Positions 1 to 8,262 of a stretch of DNA of 34,425 nucleotides are shown piece after piece. A program made the translations under genes and the position numbers. Origin of the DNA: an uncultured Massilia sp. (GTDB lineage: Bacteria; Pseudomonadota; Gammaproteobacteria; Burkholderiales; Burkholderiaceae_D). Every line of letters begins with the position of its first letter. Within the stretch, counting starts at the first letter, position 1. The notes beneath the pieces are model-generated. The model ran no database searches. It worked only from the letters and a program-made list of their open reading frames with translations, and was not told where the DNA came from. The DNA lies in NCBI GenBank assembly GCA_913778765.1, contig CAJYXO010000170.1, forward strand, positions 1-34,425, written 5' to 3'.

Positions 1-489
1 ATCGCACAAAGGATCCAGAAAGCTCGACCGCCCGCCACGAAAGCGCGGCGGTAAGGCGACAAAGCGCGGGTTATCGAAGGAGCAGATGTGCATCCTGGTT
101 GCCCGTGACCGCAGCGGCAGACCATCGACGTGGTCACCGGCAAAGGACCGGTAAGCAAGGGACAACTGCTGCAACACTTGGGTCCGCGCCTGGAACGCGA
201 CGTGCTGCTGGTGACCGACAGCCATGCTGCCTATCCCGCGTTTGCGCATGAGGCCGGTATTTCGCACGAAGCGGTCAATACCAGCGCCGGCGAAAAGCGG
301 AGCGGCGCCCTGCATATCCAGAACGTGAACGCCTATCACAGCCGCATGCGGACCTGGCTGCTGCCGTTCCGCGGGATTGCCAGCCGCTACCTGTCGCATT
401 ATTTCGGCTGGCGCTGGGCGCTGGACAGCCAGCGCATTTCCAGCGCAGACGTTTTCTTGAGAGCCGCGCTGGGCCGATTCAACACTTGA
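1..489 (+). pseudogene. IS1595-family (ISXO2-like) transposase, 3' part, frameshifted
   Basis: The C-terminal part of a DDE-type transposase of the IS1595/ISXO2 group; the 5' part lies outside the window. From base 2 one frame reads SHKGSRKLDRPPRKRGGK and continues to LVARDRSG, then is lost. The protein resumes in another frame at QTIDVVTGKG and runs to the TGA at 487-489. The sequence at 116-120 (ggcag) where ggccag would restore DRSG-QTID shows that one C is missing. The aspartates of ARDRSG and LLVTDSHAAY are probable catalytic residues, and the GWRWAL segment near the end is typical of the family. No slippery heptamer is visible, so this looks like decay (or a sequencing error) rather than programmed frameshifting. 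The left end is absent, so terminal inverted repeats cannot be matched. Confidence 0.8.
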
Positions 490-502
490 CGCGAACAGCG
501 CC

Positions 503-536
503 AAAAAAATCCCGCCGCGGCAGGCCGGGGCGGGAT
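503..536 (-). terminator. Intrinsic terminator of glnS
   Basis: Read on the minus strand, an 8-bp stem ATCCCGCC/GGCGGGAT encloses a GC-rich loop and is followed by seven T. It starts about 20 nt after the glnS stop codon, so it ends that transcript and also separates it from the transposase remnant. Confidence 0.85.
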
Positions 537-556
537 CGTTCAGGCGGGAGACGGTT

Positions 557-2317
557 TTACTTGCCGCCCCAGCTGTCTTTCAGCGTGGTGATGCGGTTGA
601 ACACCGGCTTGCCCGGCCGGGAGTCGACGCGGTCGGCCACGAAGTAGCCATGGCGCTCGAACTGGAAGCGCTGCTCGGCTTCGGCGTTCTTCAGGCCCGG
701 CTCCAGGAAGGCGGTCACGGTTTCCAGCGCGTTCGGGTTCAGCAGTTCCTTGAAGTCGCGGCCGCCGGCGTCCGGGTTCGGGTCGCTGAACAGGCGGTCG
801 TACAGGCGCACTTCCGCCTCCAGCGCATGCGCGGCGCTGACCCAGGTGATGTTGCCCTTGACCTTGTAGTTGTCCGCGCCCGGCGTGCCCGATTTCGAAT
901 CCTCGAAATAGTTCACGTGGACCGCGGTCACCTTGCCGTCCGCATCCTTGTCGAAACCGGTGCACTCGACCACGAAGCCGTACTTCAGGCGCACGCGCGC
1001 GCCCGGCTTGCCGTCGCTGGGGGGCGTGAAGCGGTGGTAGCCCTTGGTCGGCACTTCCATGAAGTCTTCCTGCTCGATCCACAGTTCTTTCGTGAACGGG
1101 AAGGAACGCTGGCCCATCTCCGGATGGTGCGGGTGGACCGGGGCGCTGCACTCGACCGTTTCGCCTTCCGGGAAGTTATCGACGATCAGCTTCAGCGGGC
1201 GCAGCACGGCAATCGCACGCGGCGCCTTCGGATCGAGGTCGTCGCGCAGCGCGCCTTCCAGCGTGCCCATGTCGATCCAGCCGTCGGCCTTCGAGACGCC
1301 GATACGCTCGGCGAACAGCTGGATCGATTCCGGCGTGTAGCCGCGGCGGCGCAGGCCGACGATGGTCGGCATGCGCGGATCGTCCCAGCCGGTGACGACC
1401 TGCTCGTCGACCAGGGCGCGCAGCTTGCGCTTGGACATCACCACATAGGTGAGATTGAGGCGCGAGAACTCGTACTGGCGCGGCACCGGACGCTGGAAGA
1501 AGCCGCCTTCGGCCAGGGTGTCCACCAGCCAGTCGTAGAACGGGCGGTGATCCTGGAATTCCAGCGTGCACAGCGAGTGGGTGATGTTTTCCAGCGCATC
1601 CGAAATCGGGTGCGTGTAGTCGTACATCGGGTAGATGCACCACTTGTCGCCGGTACGGTGGTGATGGGCGTGGCGGATACGGTACAGGGCCGGGTCGCGG
1701 TTGGTCATGATCGGCGACGCCATCGCGTCTTCGCTCATCTTGGCGCGCAGGATGTGCTCGCCGTCCTTGTATTTGCCGGCCTTCATGTCGCGGAAGATCT
1801 GCAGCGATTCCGCCACCGGACGGTTGCGGAAGGGCGAGTTGATGCCCGGCGTGCCGAAATTGCCGCGGTTGCGCGACATGTCTTCGGCGCTCTGGCTGTC
1901 CACGTAGGCGTAGCCCTTCTCGATCAGGTATTCGGCCATCTCGTACAGCTTGTCGAAATAGTCGCTGGCGTAGTGCAGGTGCTCCTGGCCGCCTTGCTCC
2001 CACGAAAAGCCCAGCCACTTGACGCTGTCCATGATGGTGTCGACGTATTCCTGGTCTTCCTTTTCCGGATTGGTGTCGTCGAAGCGCAGGTTGCAGCGGC
2101 CCTGGTAGTCGCGCGCCAGGCCGAAGTTCAGGCAGATGGACTTGGCATGGCCCACGTGCAGGTAGCCGTTCGGCTCCGGCGGGAAGCGGGTGATCACGGA
2201 AGGCATGCCTTCGCGCTTGTGGGTGCCGGCCGCAAGGTCGGATTCGACGATCGCGCGCACAAAATTCGACGACGGGGCGGGCGCTGCCGCCGCCGCGGAG
2301 TTCTTCTCGTTACTCAT
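557..2317 (-). CDS. glnS: Glutaminyl-tRNA synthetase
   Basis: Class I aminoacyl-tRNA synthetase that charges tRNA-Gln with glutamine in the cytoplasm, ATP-dependent. The 586-residue product has the HIGH-type motif HVGH at residues 54-57 within PPEPNGYLHVGH, the KMSKS-type motif VMSKR at 293-297, and the two-part anticodon-binding beta-barrel region after about residue 340. The length is close to E. coli GlnRS (554) plus a short Ala/Pro-rich N-terminal tail. I chose the ATG giving MSNEKNS; the frame stays open a further 52 codons upstream, but that extension has no family resemblance. It is a single-gene unit on the minus strand with its own terminator. A direct GlnRS means that Gln-tRNA need not be made by transamidation here. 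Confidence 0.97.
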   Translation of the reverse strand: MSNEKNSAAAAAPAPSSNFVRAIVESDLAAGTHKREGMPSVITRFPPEPNGYLHVGHAKSICLNFGLARDYQGRCNLRFDDTNPEKEDQEYVDTIMDSVKWLGFSWEQGGQEHLHYASDYFDKLYEMAEYLIEKGYAYVDSQSAEDMSRNRGNFGTPGINSPFRNRPVAESLQIFRDMKAGKYKDGEHILRAKMSEDAMASPIMTNRDPALYRIRHAHHHRTGDKWCIYPMYDYTHPISDALENITHSLCTLEFQDHRPFYDWLVDTLAEGGFFQRPVPRQYEFSRLNLTYVVMSKRKLRALVDEQVVTGWDDPRMPTIVGLRRRGYTPESIQLFAERIGVSKADGWIDMGTLEGALRDDLDPKAPRAIAVLRPLKLIVDNFPEGETVECSAPVHPHHPEMGQRSFPFTKELWIEQEDFMEVPTKGYHRFTPPSDGKPGARVRLKYGFVVECTGFDKDADGKVTAVHVNYFEDSKSGTPGADNYKVKGNITWVSAAHALEAEVRLYDRLFSDPNPDAGGRDFKELLNPNALETVTAFLEPGLKNAEAEQRFQFERHGYFVADRVDSRPGKPVFNRITTLKDSWGGK

Positions 2318-2440
2318 GAAAACGTGTCTGGATGGGTTAGATGGCAGGCATTTTACCGTAGCTATGTGGTCAAGCGCACGGTTTGCCACGGGGAGGCCTG
2401 TGCATACTTGGGGATATCGTCTCCGACCACAAGGCCCGCC

Positions 2441-2590
2441 ATGCGTCACCCCGTCTCCCAGCCGGTCTCCCACCGCGACCTGGTCAGCGCCTATCTGCTG
2501 GCCCAGGCCGGCCTGCCGTTCGCAGTCCGCGTCGATGCCGCCGGCCGGGCGCGGACCCTGCCGCTGCCGCCCCAGCGTGCCCTGAACTGA
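2441..2590 (+). CDS. Possible small protein, 49 aa
   Basis: An ATG-started 49-codon frame in the 379-bp gap between the divergent glnS and J-domain genes. The middle reads protein-like (LVSAYLLAQAGLPFAVRVD) and the end is Arg/Pro-rich. No convincing Shine-Dalgarno precedes it, and the same frame stays open far upstream as an antisense shadow of glnS, so it could be chance. I do not recognise a family. The rest of the gap holds the promoter-like sequence described next and nothing else that I can identify. Confidence 0.25.
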   Translation: MRHPVSQPVSHRDLVSAYLLAQAGLPFAVRVDAAGRARTLPLPPQRALN

Positions 2591-2623
2591 GCCTGAACCC
2601 AGGCGCTGAAGGATGTGAGCCGT

Positions 2624-2653
2624 CTGTCAAGATAGGCCGTTCTATAGCATAAT
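2624..2653 (+). promoter_or_regulatory. Candidate sigma-70 promoter of the J-domain operon
   Basis: CTGTCA (2624-2629) and CATAAT (2648-2653) are separated by 18 bp, inside a locally AT-richer stretch about 45 bp before the GTG start. Each box differs from the sigma-70 consensus by one base. Assigned by eye only. Confidence 0.45.
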
Positions 2654-2696
2654 CGCGGATTATTGTTTTTTTCGGGCACCAGCCGGAGAGTTCCAA

Positions 2697-2987
2697 GTGG
2701 AAAATTTATACGCGATCCTCGGCGTCGCGCCGAACGCGACGGACGACGAGATCAAGAAAGTCTATCGCTCGCTCGCGATGCGCTACCACCCGGACCGCAA
2801 CCAGGCGCCGGGCGCGGAAGCGCGCTTCAAGGCCGTCACCAAGGCGTATGAAGTCCTGTCCGACCCGGCCAGGCGCGCCGAATACAACCAGAGCGTGAAC
2901 CACCGCATCGTGCTGGACGCCGAAGGCGAGGCTTTCGAGCTGTGGCGCTCGGTGTTCGCGCTGAATGGTGTGAACCTCCCGCACTGA
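2697..2987 (+). CDS. J-domain (DnaJ-like) co-chaperone, short
   Basis: A 96-residue protein that is almost only a J domain: helix I YAILGV, helix [13 protein letters not shown], the HPD tripeptide at residues 31-33, then helix III with [14 protein letters not shown] domains stimulate the ATPase of an Hsp70 (DnaK). The zinc-finger and substrate-binding parts of DnaJ are missing, so this is a class C J-protein that probably recruits DnaK to a particular client. The short tail (about 70-96) is not recognisable. The start is GTG, supported by GGAGAG at 2685-2690 with 6-nt spacing. It leads a run of four same-strand genes; the next starts 33 nt later. The client may be one of those neighbours, but that is inference. 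Confidence 0.88.
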   Translation: MENLYAILGVAPNATDDEIKKVYRSLAMRYHPDRNQAPGAEARFKAVTKAYEVLSDPARRAEYNQSVNHRIVLDAEGEAFELWRSVFALNGVNLPH

Positions 2988-3020
2988 ATGCGGCATTAAC
3001 AGACAAAGATTGAAGCAACC

Positions 3021-3557
3021 ATGAAAAAAGTACATCCGGAATTCGCCTTCCAGTCGCGCGAACTGGAAGGCCAGATCGAAGGCACGCTGGGCGACCCGCC
3101 CAACCGCAAGAATTACGACATGATGGTGCAGGCCCTGGTTTCGGAATACGCCGACGGCCATGGCCTGGACGACGTCAACATGATGGCCTTCGCCCTGGTC
3201 GACCGCATCCGCTTCACGGACCCGAAAGGCCTGATCCGCGAAGCCATGGATTACGAGGGCGACGATCCGGCGAACGTGTTTGCCATGGCCAACTGCGACG
3301 GCGCCGACGGCCAGGATGCGGAAGGCAAGGCCATGTACGCATCGATCTGCGAGAACCATCCGGAACTGGCGCGCCAGGCCATCGTCACGGCCTTCCTGTA
3401 CAAGAACCAGGCGCGCTGGGAAGACGACGACCAGTCGCTCGACCAACTGGGCAAGGACGACGAGGGCGACGACGACGAGCTCGACGAAAACGGCACCGGT
3501 ATCGCCGACGACGGCTTCACCGAGCTGTTCGACGAACGTGGAGGTGAGCGCGAATGA
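3021..3557 (+). CDS. Unrecognised acidic protein (J-domain operon, gene 2)
   Basis: A 178-residue protein that I cannot place in a family. There is no signal peptide or membrane segment, so it is probably cytoplasmic. Residues 1-135 look folded and mainly helical (YDMMVQALVSEYADGHG, ARQAIVTAFLYKNQARW). The last 45 residues are very acidic (EDDDQ, DDEGDDDELDEN) and probably disordered. An N-terminal cysteine-containing stretch AMANCDGADGQ lies mid-protein. Its stop overlaps the next start (ATGA), so the two are translationally coupled. The SD before this ATG is weak. Conservation beside a J-domain gene would suggest a chaperone client or partner. Confidence 0.75.
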   Translation: MKKVHPEFAFQSRELEGQIEGTLGDPPNRKNYDMMVQALVSEYADGHGLDDVNMMAFALVDRIRFTDPKGLIREAMDYEGDDPANVFAMANCDGADGQDAEGKAMYASICENHPELARQAIVTAFLYKNQARWEDDDQSLDQLGKDDEGDDDELDENGTGIADDGFTELFDERGGERE

Positions 3558-4351
3558 GCGACGAATCCCAATCCAATGAGGCCAGATCCAACCTGCCGGC
3601 CCTGACCCGGCAGGTGGGCGAGCTGGTGCTGGCCGGCTCCCTGCAGCACGCCGAGGAAGCCCTGTCGAAGGCCGCCGACGAGCACGGCGACTATGCCGTG
3701 GCCGAGGTGCTGTCGACCCTGCCGCCGCAGGTGACGGCCCTGCACCTGGCCGGCTTCGACGGCGCCAAGACCTCGGTGGCAACCCTGCTGGTGCCGCCCA
3801 AGGCCTGGGCCGAGAGCCTGGCCTACCTGGCCGCCACCTGGCCGGACGACATGATCGAGGACGATCCCGAGCGCATCGCCGAGAGCCTGTTCAACCACAT
3901 CCACGGCGTGGTCTACGCGACCGACGACGAAGAGCGCCGCCACGAACTGCTGAGCGAGGCCACCAGCTCGGACTGGGGCGCGACCGCGTTCGCGATCCTG
4001 TGGTCGCTGGCGCCGAAGGAAATCCTGGAAGTCGCCGGCGAAATCAACAGCCGCGGCCCGCACACCAGCATCCACACCACCTCCGACAGCGACATCGTGC
4101 CGCTGGCGGTGGACCTGGCCAGGGCCAGCGAGGACGGCTGGGAGCGTTCGCTGCTGGAGCTGTTCCCGGAATACCGCAACACCCATGACCTGGCCGACGT
4201 CGAGCTGCCGGACGACGAGGACGAGGCCGAGGAGTTCCCGCATCGCAGCACCCGGGAACTGCTGTACCGCCTGCGCAAGCAGGTGCCGTCGGTGCGCAGC
4301 ACGCCGAAGCGCAGCACCCGCCGCAGCATGGGCACGGACATCTTCTCGTGA
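3554..4351 (+). CDS. Unrecognised protein (J-domain operon, gene 3)
   Basis: A 265-residue soluble protein with no family that I recognise. It looks mostly helical, with repeated Ala/Leu/Glu-rich segments (LPALTRQVGELVLAGSL, HAEEALSKAADEHGDYAVAEVL) that could be helical-repeat hairpins. There is an acidic patch near 220-230 (DDEDEAEE) and a basic tail (RKQVPSVRSTPKRSTRR) before the final MGTDIFS. The start is very well supported: GGAGGTGA at 3540-3547 stands 6 nt before an ATG that overlaps the preceding stop by 4 nt. Its own stop overlaps the next start as GTGA, which indicates fixed stoichiometry and possibly a complex. Confidence 0.75.
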   Translation: MSDESQSNEARSNLPALTRQVGELVLAGSLQHAEEALSKAADEHGDYAVAEVLSTLPPQVTALHLAGFDGAKTSVATLLVPPKAWAESLAYLAATWPDDMIEDDPERIAESLFNHIHGVVYATDDEERRHELLSEATSSDWGATAFAILWSLAPKEILEVAGEINSRGPHTSIHTTSDSDIVPLAVDLARASEDGWERSLLELFPEYRNTHDLADVELPDDEDEAEEFPHRSTRELLYRLRKQVPSVRSTPKRSTRRSMGTDIFS

Positions 4352-5253
4352 GCGGGGCCTTGCCGAGCATGCTGCCTGCCATCGTCATCGAGAAGCTGCC
4401 GCGCCTGATCCGCGCGATCCGCCACCTGGCGGACAGCGCGACCCCGGATGAAGCCGCCGGCCTGGCCGACGAGCTGGCCGGGATCACCGCGATGGTGGCC
4501 GAGAAGTTCACCAACGACCGCACCGCCGAAGGCATCCAGCGCGCCCAGCTGTTGACCGTCGGCGGCATGTCGCTGGGCCTGGAATACCTGCTGGAAGAGG
4601 AAACCGACGACGAAGTCGGCGACAAGGCCGCGGCCGGCATCCTGGTCTCGGAAGGCGCGGAACTCGTGTTCCAGCAGGGCTTCCGCCTGGTCCGCGAGCT
4701 CGCCGCGCTGCCGGAAGACACCCTGGTGGGCGAGTTCGACACCGACCCGGTGTACGCCCAGCGCCGCCTGAAGGAACTGTTCGTCGACATCTGCACCGCC
4801 GATCCGGGCGAGACCTGGTCCGGCTACGAACGCTACCAGGGCCAGCTCAAGCAGCGCCAGGACGTGCAGAAGATCGTGCGCGCGGCCCAGTGGCTGCGCC
4901 GCCACCACGCCGAAGGCCCGGTCAAGGATCCGGATCTGAATGCCGAAGGCGTGATCGCGCTGGCGATCGTGTTCGGCATCGAAGGGGGCGGGCGGGTCGT
5001 CGCGCGCACCGGCCACAAGGAGTTCGAGCGCTTCGTCAAGGCGGTGCGCAAGAACAAGCCCGACTTCGACGCCGGCTGGGCCCAGCTGCTGGAGAACATC
5101 CCGGCGCCGCACGCCGCCATCGTCGCCGAGCGCATCGCGCTCTACCGCAACAGCGACTTCCTGCGCGACATCGCCGGCAGCATGCCGCTCAAGCAGCTGT
5201 TCGTCGAGCTGGAAAACTTTGCCGGTTCGGAGCTGGACGCGGAATACCCGTAA
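4348..5253 (+). CDS. Unrecognised protein (J-domain operon, gene 4)
   Basis: A 301-residue soluble protein, family not recognised. The N-terminal third is helical (IVIEKLPRLIRAIRHLAD, AGLADELAGITAMVAEKF). The middle contains RLKELFVDICTADPGETWSGYERYQGQ, and the last part ends LKQLFVELENFAGSELDAEYP. It begins at a GTG overlapping the previous stop by 4 nt; an in-frame ATG at 4369 (MLPAIVIEK) is an alternative and would suit the helical start equally well. It is the last gene of the four-gene run; the following transporter begins 46 nt later behind a strong hairpin and may be a separate unit. Confidence 0.75.
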   Translation: MSGALPSMLPAIVIEKLPRLIRAIRHLADSATPDEAAGLADELAGITAMVAEKFTNDRTAEGIQRAQLLTVGGMSLGLEYLLEEETDDEVGDKAAAGILVSEGAELVFQQGFRLVRELAALPEDTLVGEFDTDPVYAQRRLKELFVDICTADPGETWSGYERYQGQLKQRQDVQKIVRAAQWLRRHHAEGPVKDPDLNAEGVIALAIVFGIEGGGRVVARTGHKEFERFVKAVRKNKPDFDAGWAQLLENIPAPHAAIVAERIALYRNSDFLRDIAGSMPLKQLFVELENFAGSELDAEYP

Positions 5254-5273
5254 GCATCCGTACATTCCCGTAT

Positions 5274-5317
5274 GGACATGTTGGCATCGGTTTGCGACTA
5301 TGATGGCCAACATGTCC
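5274..5317 (+). promoter_or_regulatory. Hairpin covering the start codons of the MFS gene
   Basis: GGACATGTTGGC (5274-5285) and its exact reverse complement GCCAACATGTCC (5306-5317) form a 12-bp stem. Three more pairs (ATC 5286-5288 with GAT 5302-5304) extend it across a one-base bulge. All candidate start codons of the transporter (5300, 5303, 5312) fall in the loop edge or the 3' arm. In mRNA this could limit ribosome access; as DNA it could be a binding site. It lacks a T-tract, so it is not an ordinary terminator. Confidence 0.6.
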
Positions 5318-6511
5318 CACGCCCCCATCGCCGCCGGCAGCCCCGAATTCAAGCGCATCAACCGCGCCATGGTGTTCGGCGGCTTTTCCACCTTCGCCCT
5401 CCTGTATTGCGTGCAGCCGCTGATGCCGCTGCTGGCCCACGACTTCCAGCTCACGCCCGCGCAGAGCAGCCTGGCGCTGTCCGTCGCCACCGGCGCCCTG
5501 GCGGTTTCGCTGCTGGCATCGAGCGTGCTGTCCGAGCGCTTCGGCAGGAAGCCTCTGATGGCCGGTTCGATGTTCTGCGGCGGCGTCCTGACCCTGCTGG
5601 CGGCATTTTCCCAGGGTTATGGACAGCTCCTGCTGCTGCGCGCCTTGCTCGGCCTGCTGCTGGGCGGGATGCCGGCGCTGGCCATGGCCTACCTGAGCGA
5701 AGAGATCGCCGGCCCCTCGCTGGGCCATTCGATGGGCCTGTACATCGGCGGCAGCGCCTTCGGCGGCATGACGGGACGGGTGCTGGCCTCCGTCATCAGC
5801 GATTTTTACGACTGGCGCATCGCGATGGGCGTCATGGGGGTGGCCGGGCTGTACGCGGCCTGGGAATTCAACCGCAGCCTGCCGGCCTCGCGCAACTTCC
5901 GCGGCGGGCAGGGCGGCTGGCGCGCGCTGTTCAGCGGCACGGCCAAGCATGTGCGCGACGCCGGACTGCCCTGGCTGTTCTCGCTGTCCTTCCTGCTGAT
6001 GGGCGTGTTCGTCAGCATGTACAACTACATCGGCTACCGCCTGCTGGCGCCGTCTTTCGGGCTGCGCCAGAGCGCGGTCGGGGCGTTGTCGATCCTTTAC
6101 CTGCTGGGCATCTTCAGCTCGGTCTGGGCCGGCAAGCTGGCCGACCGCCTGGGCCGCCGCAACGTGCTGTGGATGGTGATGCTGGTGATGCTCGGCGGTT
6201 TGCTTCTGACCTTGTCGGACATGGTGCCGCTGATCGTCGCCGGCATGGGCCTGTTCACCTTCGGCTTCTTTGCCTCGCACTCGGTGTGCTCGAGCTGGGT
6301 GGGCCGGCGCGCGCGGCCGCCGCAGGCGCTGGCCTCGGCCCTCTACCTGTTCTTCTACTACCTGGGGTCGAGCGTGGTGGGCTGGGTGTCCGGCGTGGTC
6401 TGGGCCTGGGCGGGCTGGCCGGGCGTGGTCAGCATGCTGGGCGCGGTGCTGCTGGGGGCGATGGCCGTGGCCCTGCGCCTGCGCGGCCTGGCGCCTCTCA
6501 CGCCGGCATAG
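5300..6511 (+). CDS. MFS transporter (YnfM/arabinose-efflux-like)
   Basis: A 403-residue major facilitator superfamily carrier of the inner membrane, with about 12 hydrophobic segments. The loop 2-3 signature is SERFGRKPL, with a second copy after TM8 (GKLADRLGRRN), as expected for two six-helix halves. The overall look is that of the YnfM/YdhP type of proton-driven efflux permeases; the substrate is unknown. The start is ambiguous: ATGs at 5300, 5303 and 5312 are in frame, none has a good Shine-Dalgarno, and all lie in the hairpin described above. It follows the J-domain operon on the same strand by 46 nt but has no obvious functional link to it. Confidence 0.9.
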   Translation: MMANMSHAPIAAGSPEFKRINRAMVFGGFSTFALLYCVQPLMPLLAHDFQLTPAQSSLALSVATGALAVSLLASSVLSERFGRKPLMAGSMFCGGVLTLLAAFSQGYGQLLLLRALLGLLLGGMPALAMAYLSEEIAGPSLGHSMGLYIGGSAFGGMTGRVLASVISDFYDWRIAMGVMGVAGLYAAWEFNRSLPASRNFRGGQGGWRALFSGTAKHVRDAGLPWLFSLSFLLMGVFVSMYNYIGYRLLAPSFGLRQSAVGALSILYLLGIFSSVWAGKLADRLGRRNVLWMVMLVMLGGLLLTLSDMVPLIVAGMGLFTFGFFASHSVCSSWVGRRARPPQALASALYLFFYYLGSSVVGWVSGVVWAWAGWPGVVSMLGAVLLGAMAVALRLRGLAPLTPA

Positions 6512-6648
6512 ACCTTTCTTTGTGGTAATTTCGCAAACTGTTCAATATATTTTTTTGCAAAGCACCTAAGCCAATCCGCCTGGCGTAGAATCCTGCCGTC
6601 AAGTTCGTCAATTTCTTGAAGTCAACACATTTCCTTATCCAGGTTGCT

Positions 6649-7818
6649 ATGAGCGGATCCGATGTCTCCATTGCGCGTGCAACGGGTTTTGCGGAGTGCA
6701 TGATTGCGCTTCGCCGTGCGCTCACGACGACGCCGGTCGGCTGGCTGCTCGCGGTCTGGTTCTGCTGGGACCGTGTCCCTTTGTCCTCGATCGCAGGGTG
6801 GCTGGGCGCCGCGGCCCTGGTGTGGGCGGGCAGCCTGGCGCTGTTGCAGCATACGATCGTCAACGGGTCGAAGCTGGAATTGCACCGGCGCCGGGCCCAC
6901 TGGATCGGCGGGCTGGACGGGTTCGGATGGGGGCTGCTGACCTGGTTCCTGATCGGCCACGACCCTGTGCTGGACGCCGTGCTGATGGCGCTGCTGTGCG
7001 GCGTCACCTCGGTCAATGCGCAGGTGTACGGCACCTATGTGACCGCCTATTTCTGGCAGATCGGGGTGCTGTGGATGGTCTCGGTGACCGGTTTGCTGCA
7101 CGAATCGTTCAGCCGCAATGCGATCGATTATTCCGCCGGCCTGAGCGTGTTCTTCGCGCTGACCGTCTATTACACGGGCGCGGTTTCAAAACGTCTGCTG
7201 GAAGGCATACGCCTGCAGCATGCCAACGGTTCGCTGGCGGCGCAGCTGCGGATCGCGCTGCGCAAGGTCGAACTCGACGCCGCGACCGATGCGCTGACCG
7301 GGCACTGGAACCGCCGCGCGCTCGACGAGCTGGTCAGGCAGCAGGTCGAGCGCCACGTCGCCCTGAAGAAGCCGCTCTCCGTGCTGATGCTCGACATCGA
7401 CTTCTTCAAGCGCATCAACGACGAATACGGGCACCTGGTGGGCGACGATGTCTTGCGCGCTTTTGCGCAAAGGCTCGGCGAGTCCCTGCGTGCCGGCGAT
7501 TTCTGCGCGCGCTTCGGCGGCGAGGAATTCATCGTCGTCCTGCCGGAAACGCCGCTCGCCATGGCCCTGGAAGTGGCGGAGCGCATTCGCAAGGGGGTGG
7601 CGCAGCATCCGCTGCTGGACAAACCGAAAATCCAGGCAACGGTATCGATCGGTGTCGCCACGATGGAAGAAGGCCAGAGTATCGGCGAACTGTTCGCCGC
7701 GGCGGACGCGGCCGTCTACCTCGCCAAGAACGCGGGACGCAACCGGGTCAGCACCCACGACGCGCATGCCGGTCTGCTTCTGGATTCGGTAAATATCCCT
7801 TTGAAAATAGCAGGATAA
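6649..7818 (+). CDS. Membrane-bound diguanylate cyclase (GGDEF)
   Basis: Makes the second messenger c-di-GMP from two GTP. The N-terminal 180 residues hold about five or six hydrophobic segments (WLLAVWFCW; AAALVWAGSLALL; LLTWFLIG; LMALLCGVTS; IGVLWMVSVTGLL; LSVFFALTVYY) forming an unclassified membrane sensor. The GGDEF domain follows from about 210: DALTGHWNRRAL, LDIDFFKRINDEYGH, and the active-site GGEEF at 290-294. RAGD at 281-284, five residues before GGEEF, is an intact allosteric inhibition site, so an active, feedback-inhibited enzyme is expected. I chose ATG 6649 over an upstream TTG at 6616. A TAGAAT box at 6586-6591 may be the -10 element. Confidence 0.92.
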   Translation: MSGSDVSIARATGFAECMIALRRALTTTPVGWLLAVWFCWDRVPLSSIAGWLGAAALVWAGSLALLQHTIVNGSKLELHRRRAHWIGGLDGFGWGLLTWFLIGHDPVLDAVLMALLCGVTSVNAQVYGTYVTAYFWQIGVLWMVSVTGLLHESFSRNAIDYSAGLSVFFALTVYYTGAVSKRLLEGIRLQHANGSLAAQLRIALRKVELDAATDALTGHWNRRALDELVRQQVERHVALKKPLSVLMLDIDFFKRINDEYGHLVGDDVLRAFAQRLGESLRAGDFCARFGGEEFIVVLPETPLAMALEVAERIRKGVAQHPLLDKPKIQATVSIGVATMEEGQSIGELFAAADAAVYLAKNAGRNRVSTHDAHAGLLLDSVNIPLKIAG

Positions 7819-7938
7819 TCCCGCAGGGCACTCAAATCCGGCGGATTTCTTCCGGCTCATCCATACCGTTCGTGCGCCGCCGGCCCGTCGACAGGGCTAC
7901 CATGCAGCTCCTGTCTTCAACGAAGCAAGGAGTACGTC

Positions 7939-8262
7939 ATGTTGCAAGCACGTGAAATCCAGCAGCGTTTCAGCCATATCCAGCAAACCATCCAGGAAGC
8001 CCAGCAGGCCTGCAAGTCGGGCGATGCGCCGGACGACCTGAAGAACTGCATCGACAAGATGCAGCGCGAATCCCAGCAGGCTTCGCAGGTGATGCAGTCG
8101 AACGACCAGCAGCGCATGGTCGAGTGCGTCGACAACCTGGAGTCGATGGGCGATGAAGCCAAGCGCATCAGCCGCTCGGCATCGACGATGTCGCCGCATC
8201 TGGAGTCGGCGGTCACCAAGGTGCACGCCGAGCTCTCCAACTTGAAACACCAGCTACATTAA
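7939..8262 (+). CDS. Small helical/coiled-coil protein
   Basis: A 107-residue protein with no signal peptide or membrane segment. It is rich in Gln, Ser, Glu and Lys with regularly spaced hydrophobics (IQQRFSHIQQTIQEAQQA; VECVDNLESMGDEAKRI), and so is probably one long helical hairpin. Three Cys (in QACKSG, KNCIDK, VECVDN) are evenly placed. I do not recognise the family. The start is firm: AAGGAG at 7927-7932 precedes the ATG by 6 nt. It sits alone between the cyclase and a convergent CoA-transferase gene, whose 3' end overlaps its own by 4 nt. Confidence 0.8.
   Translation: MLQAREIQQRFSHIQQTIQEAQQACKSGDAPDDLKNCIDKMQRESQQASQVMQSNDQQRMVECVDNLESMGDEAKRISRSASTMSPHLESAVTKVHAELSNLKHQLH

Noticed and set aside
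650..2590. Very long open frame antisense to glnS, and similar long antisense frames at 13035-14183, 18596-19933 and 25624-27660
   Set aside because: They mirror strongly supported genes, have Arg/Ala/His/Val-rich compositions typical of GC-rich antisense shadows, and show no family motifs.
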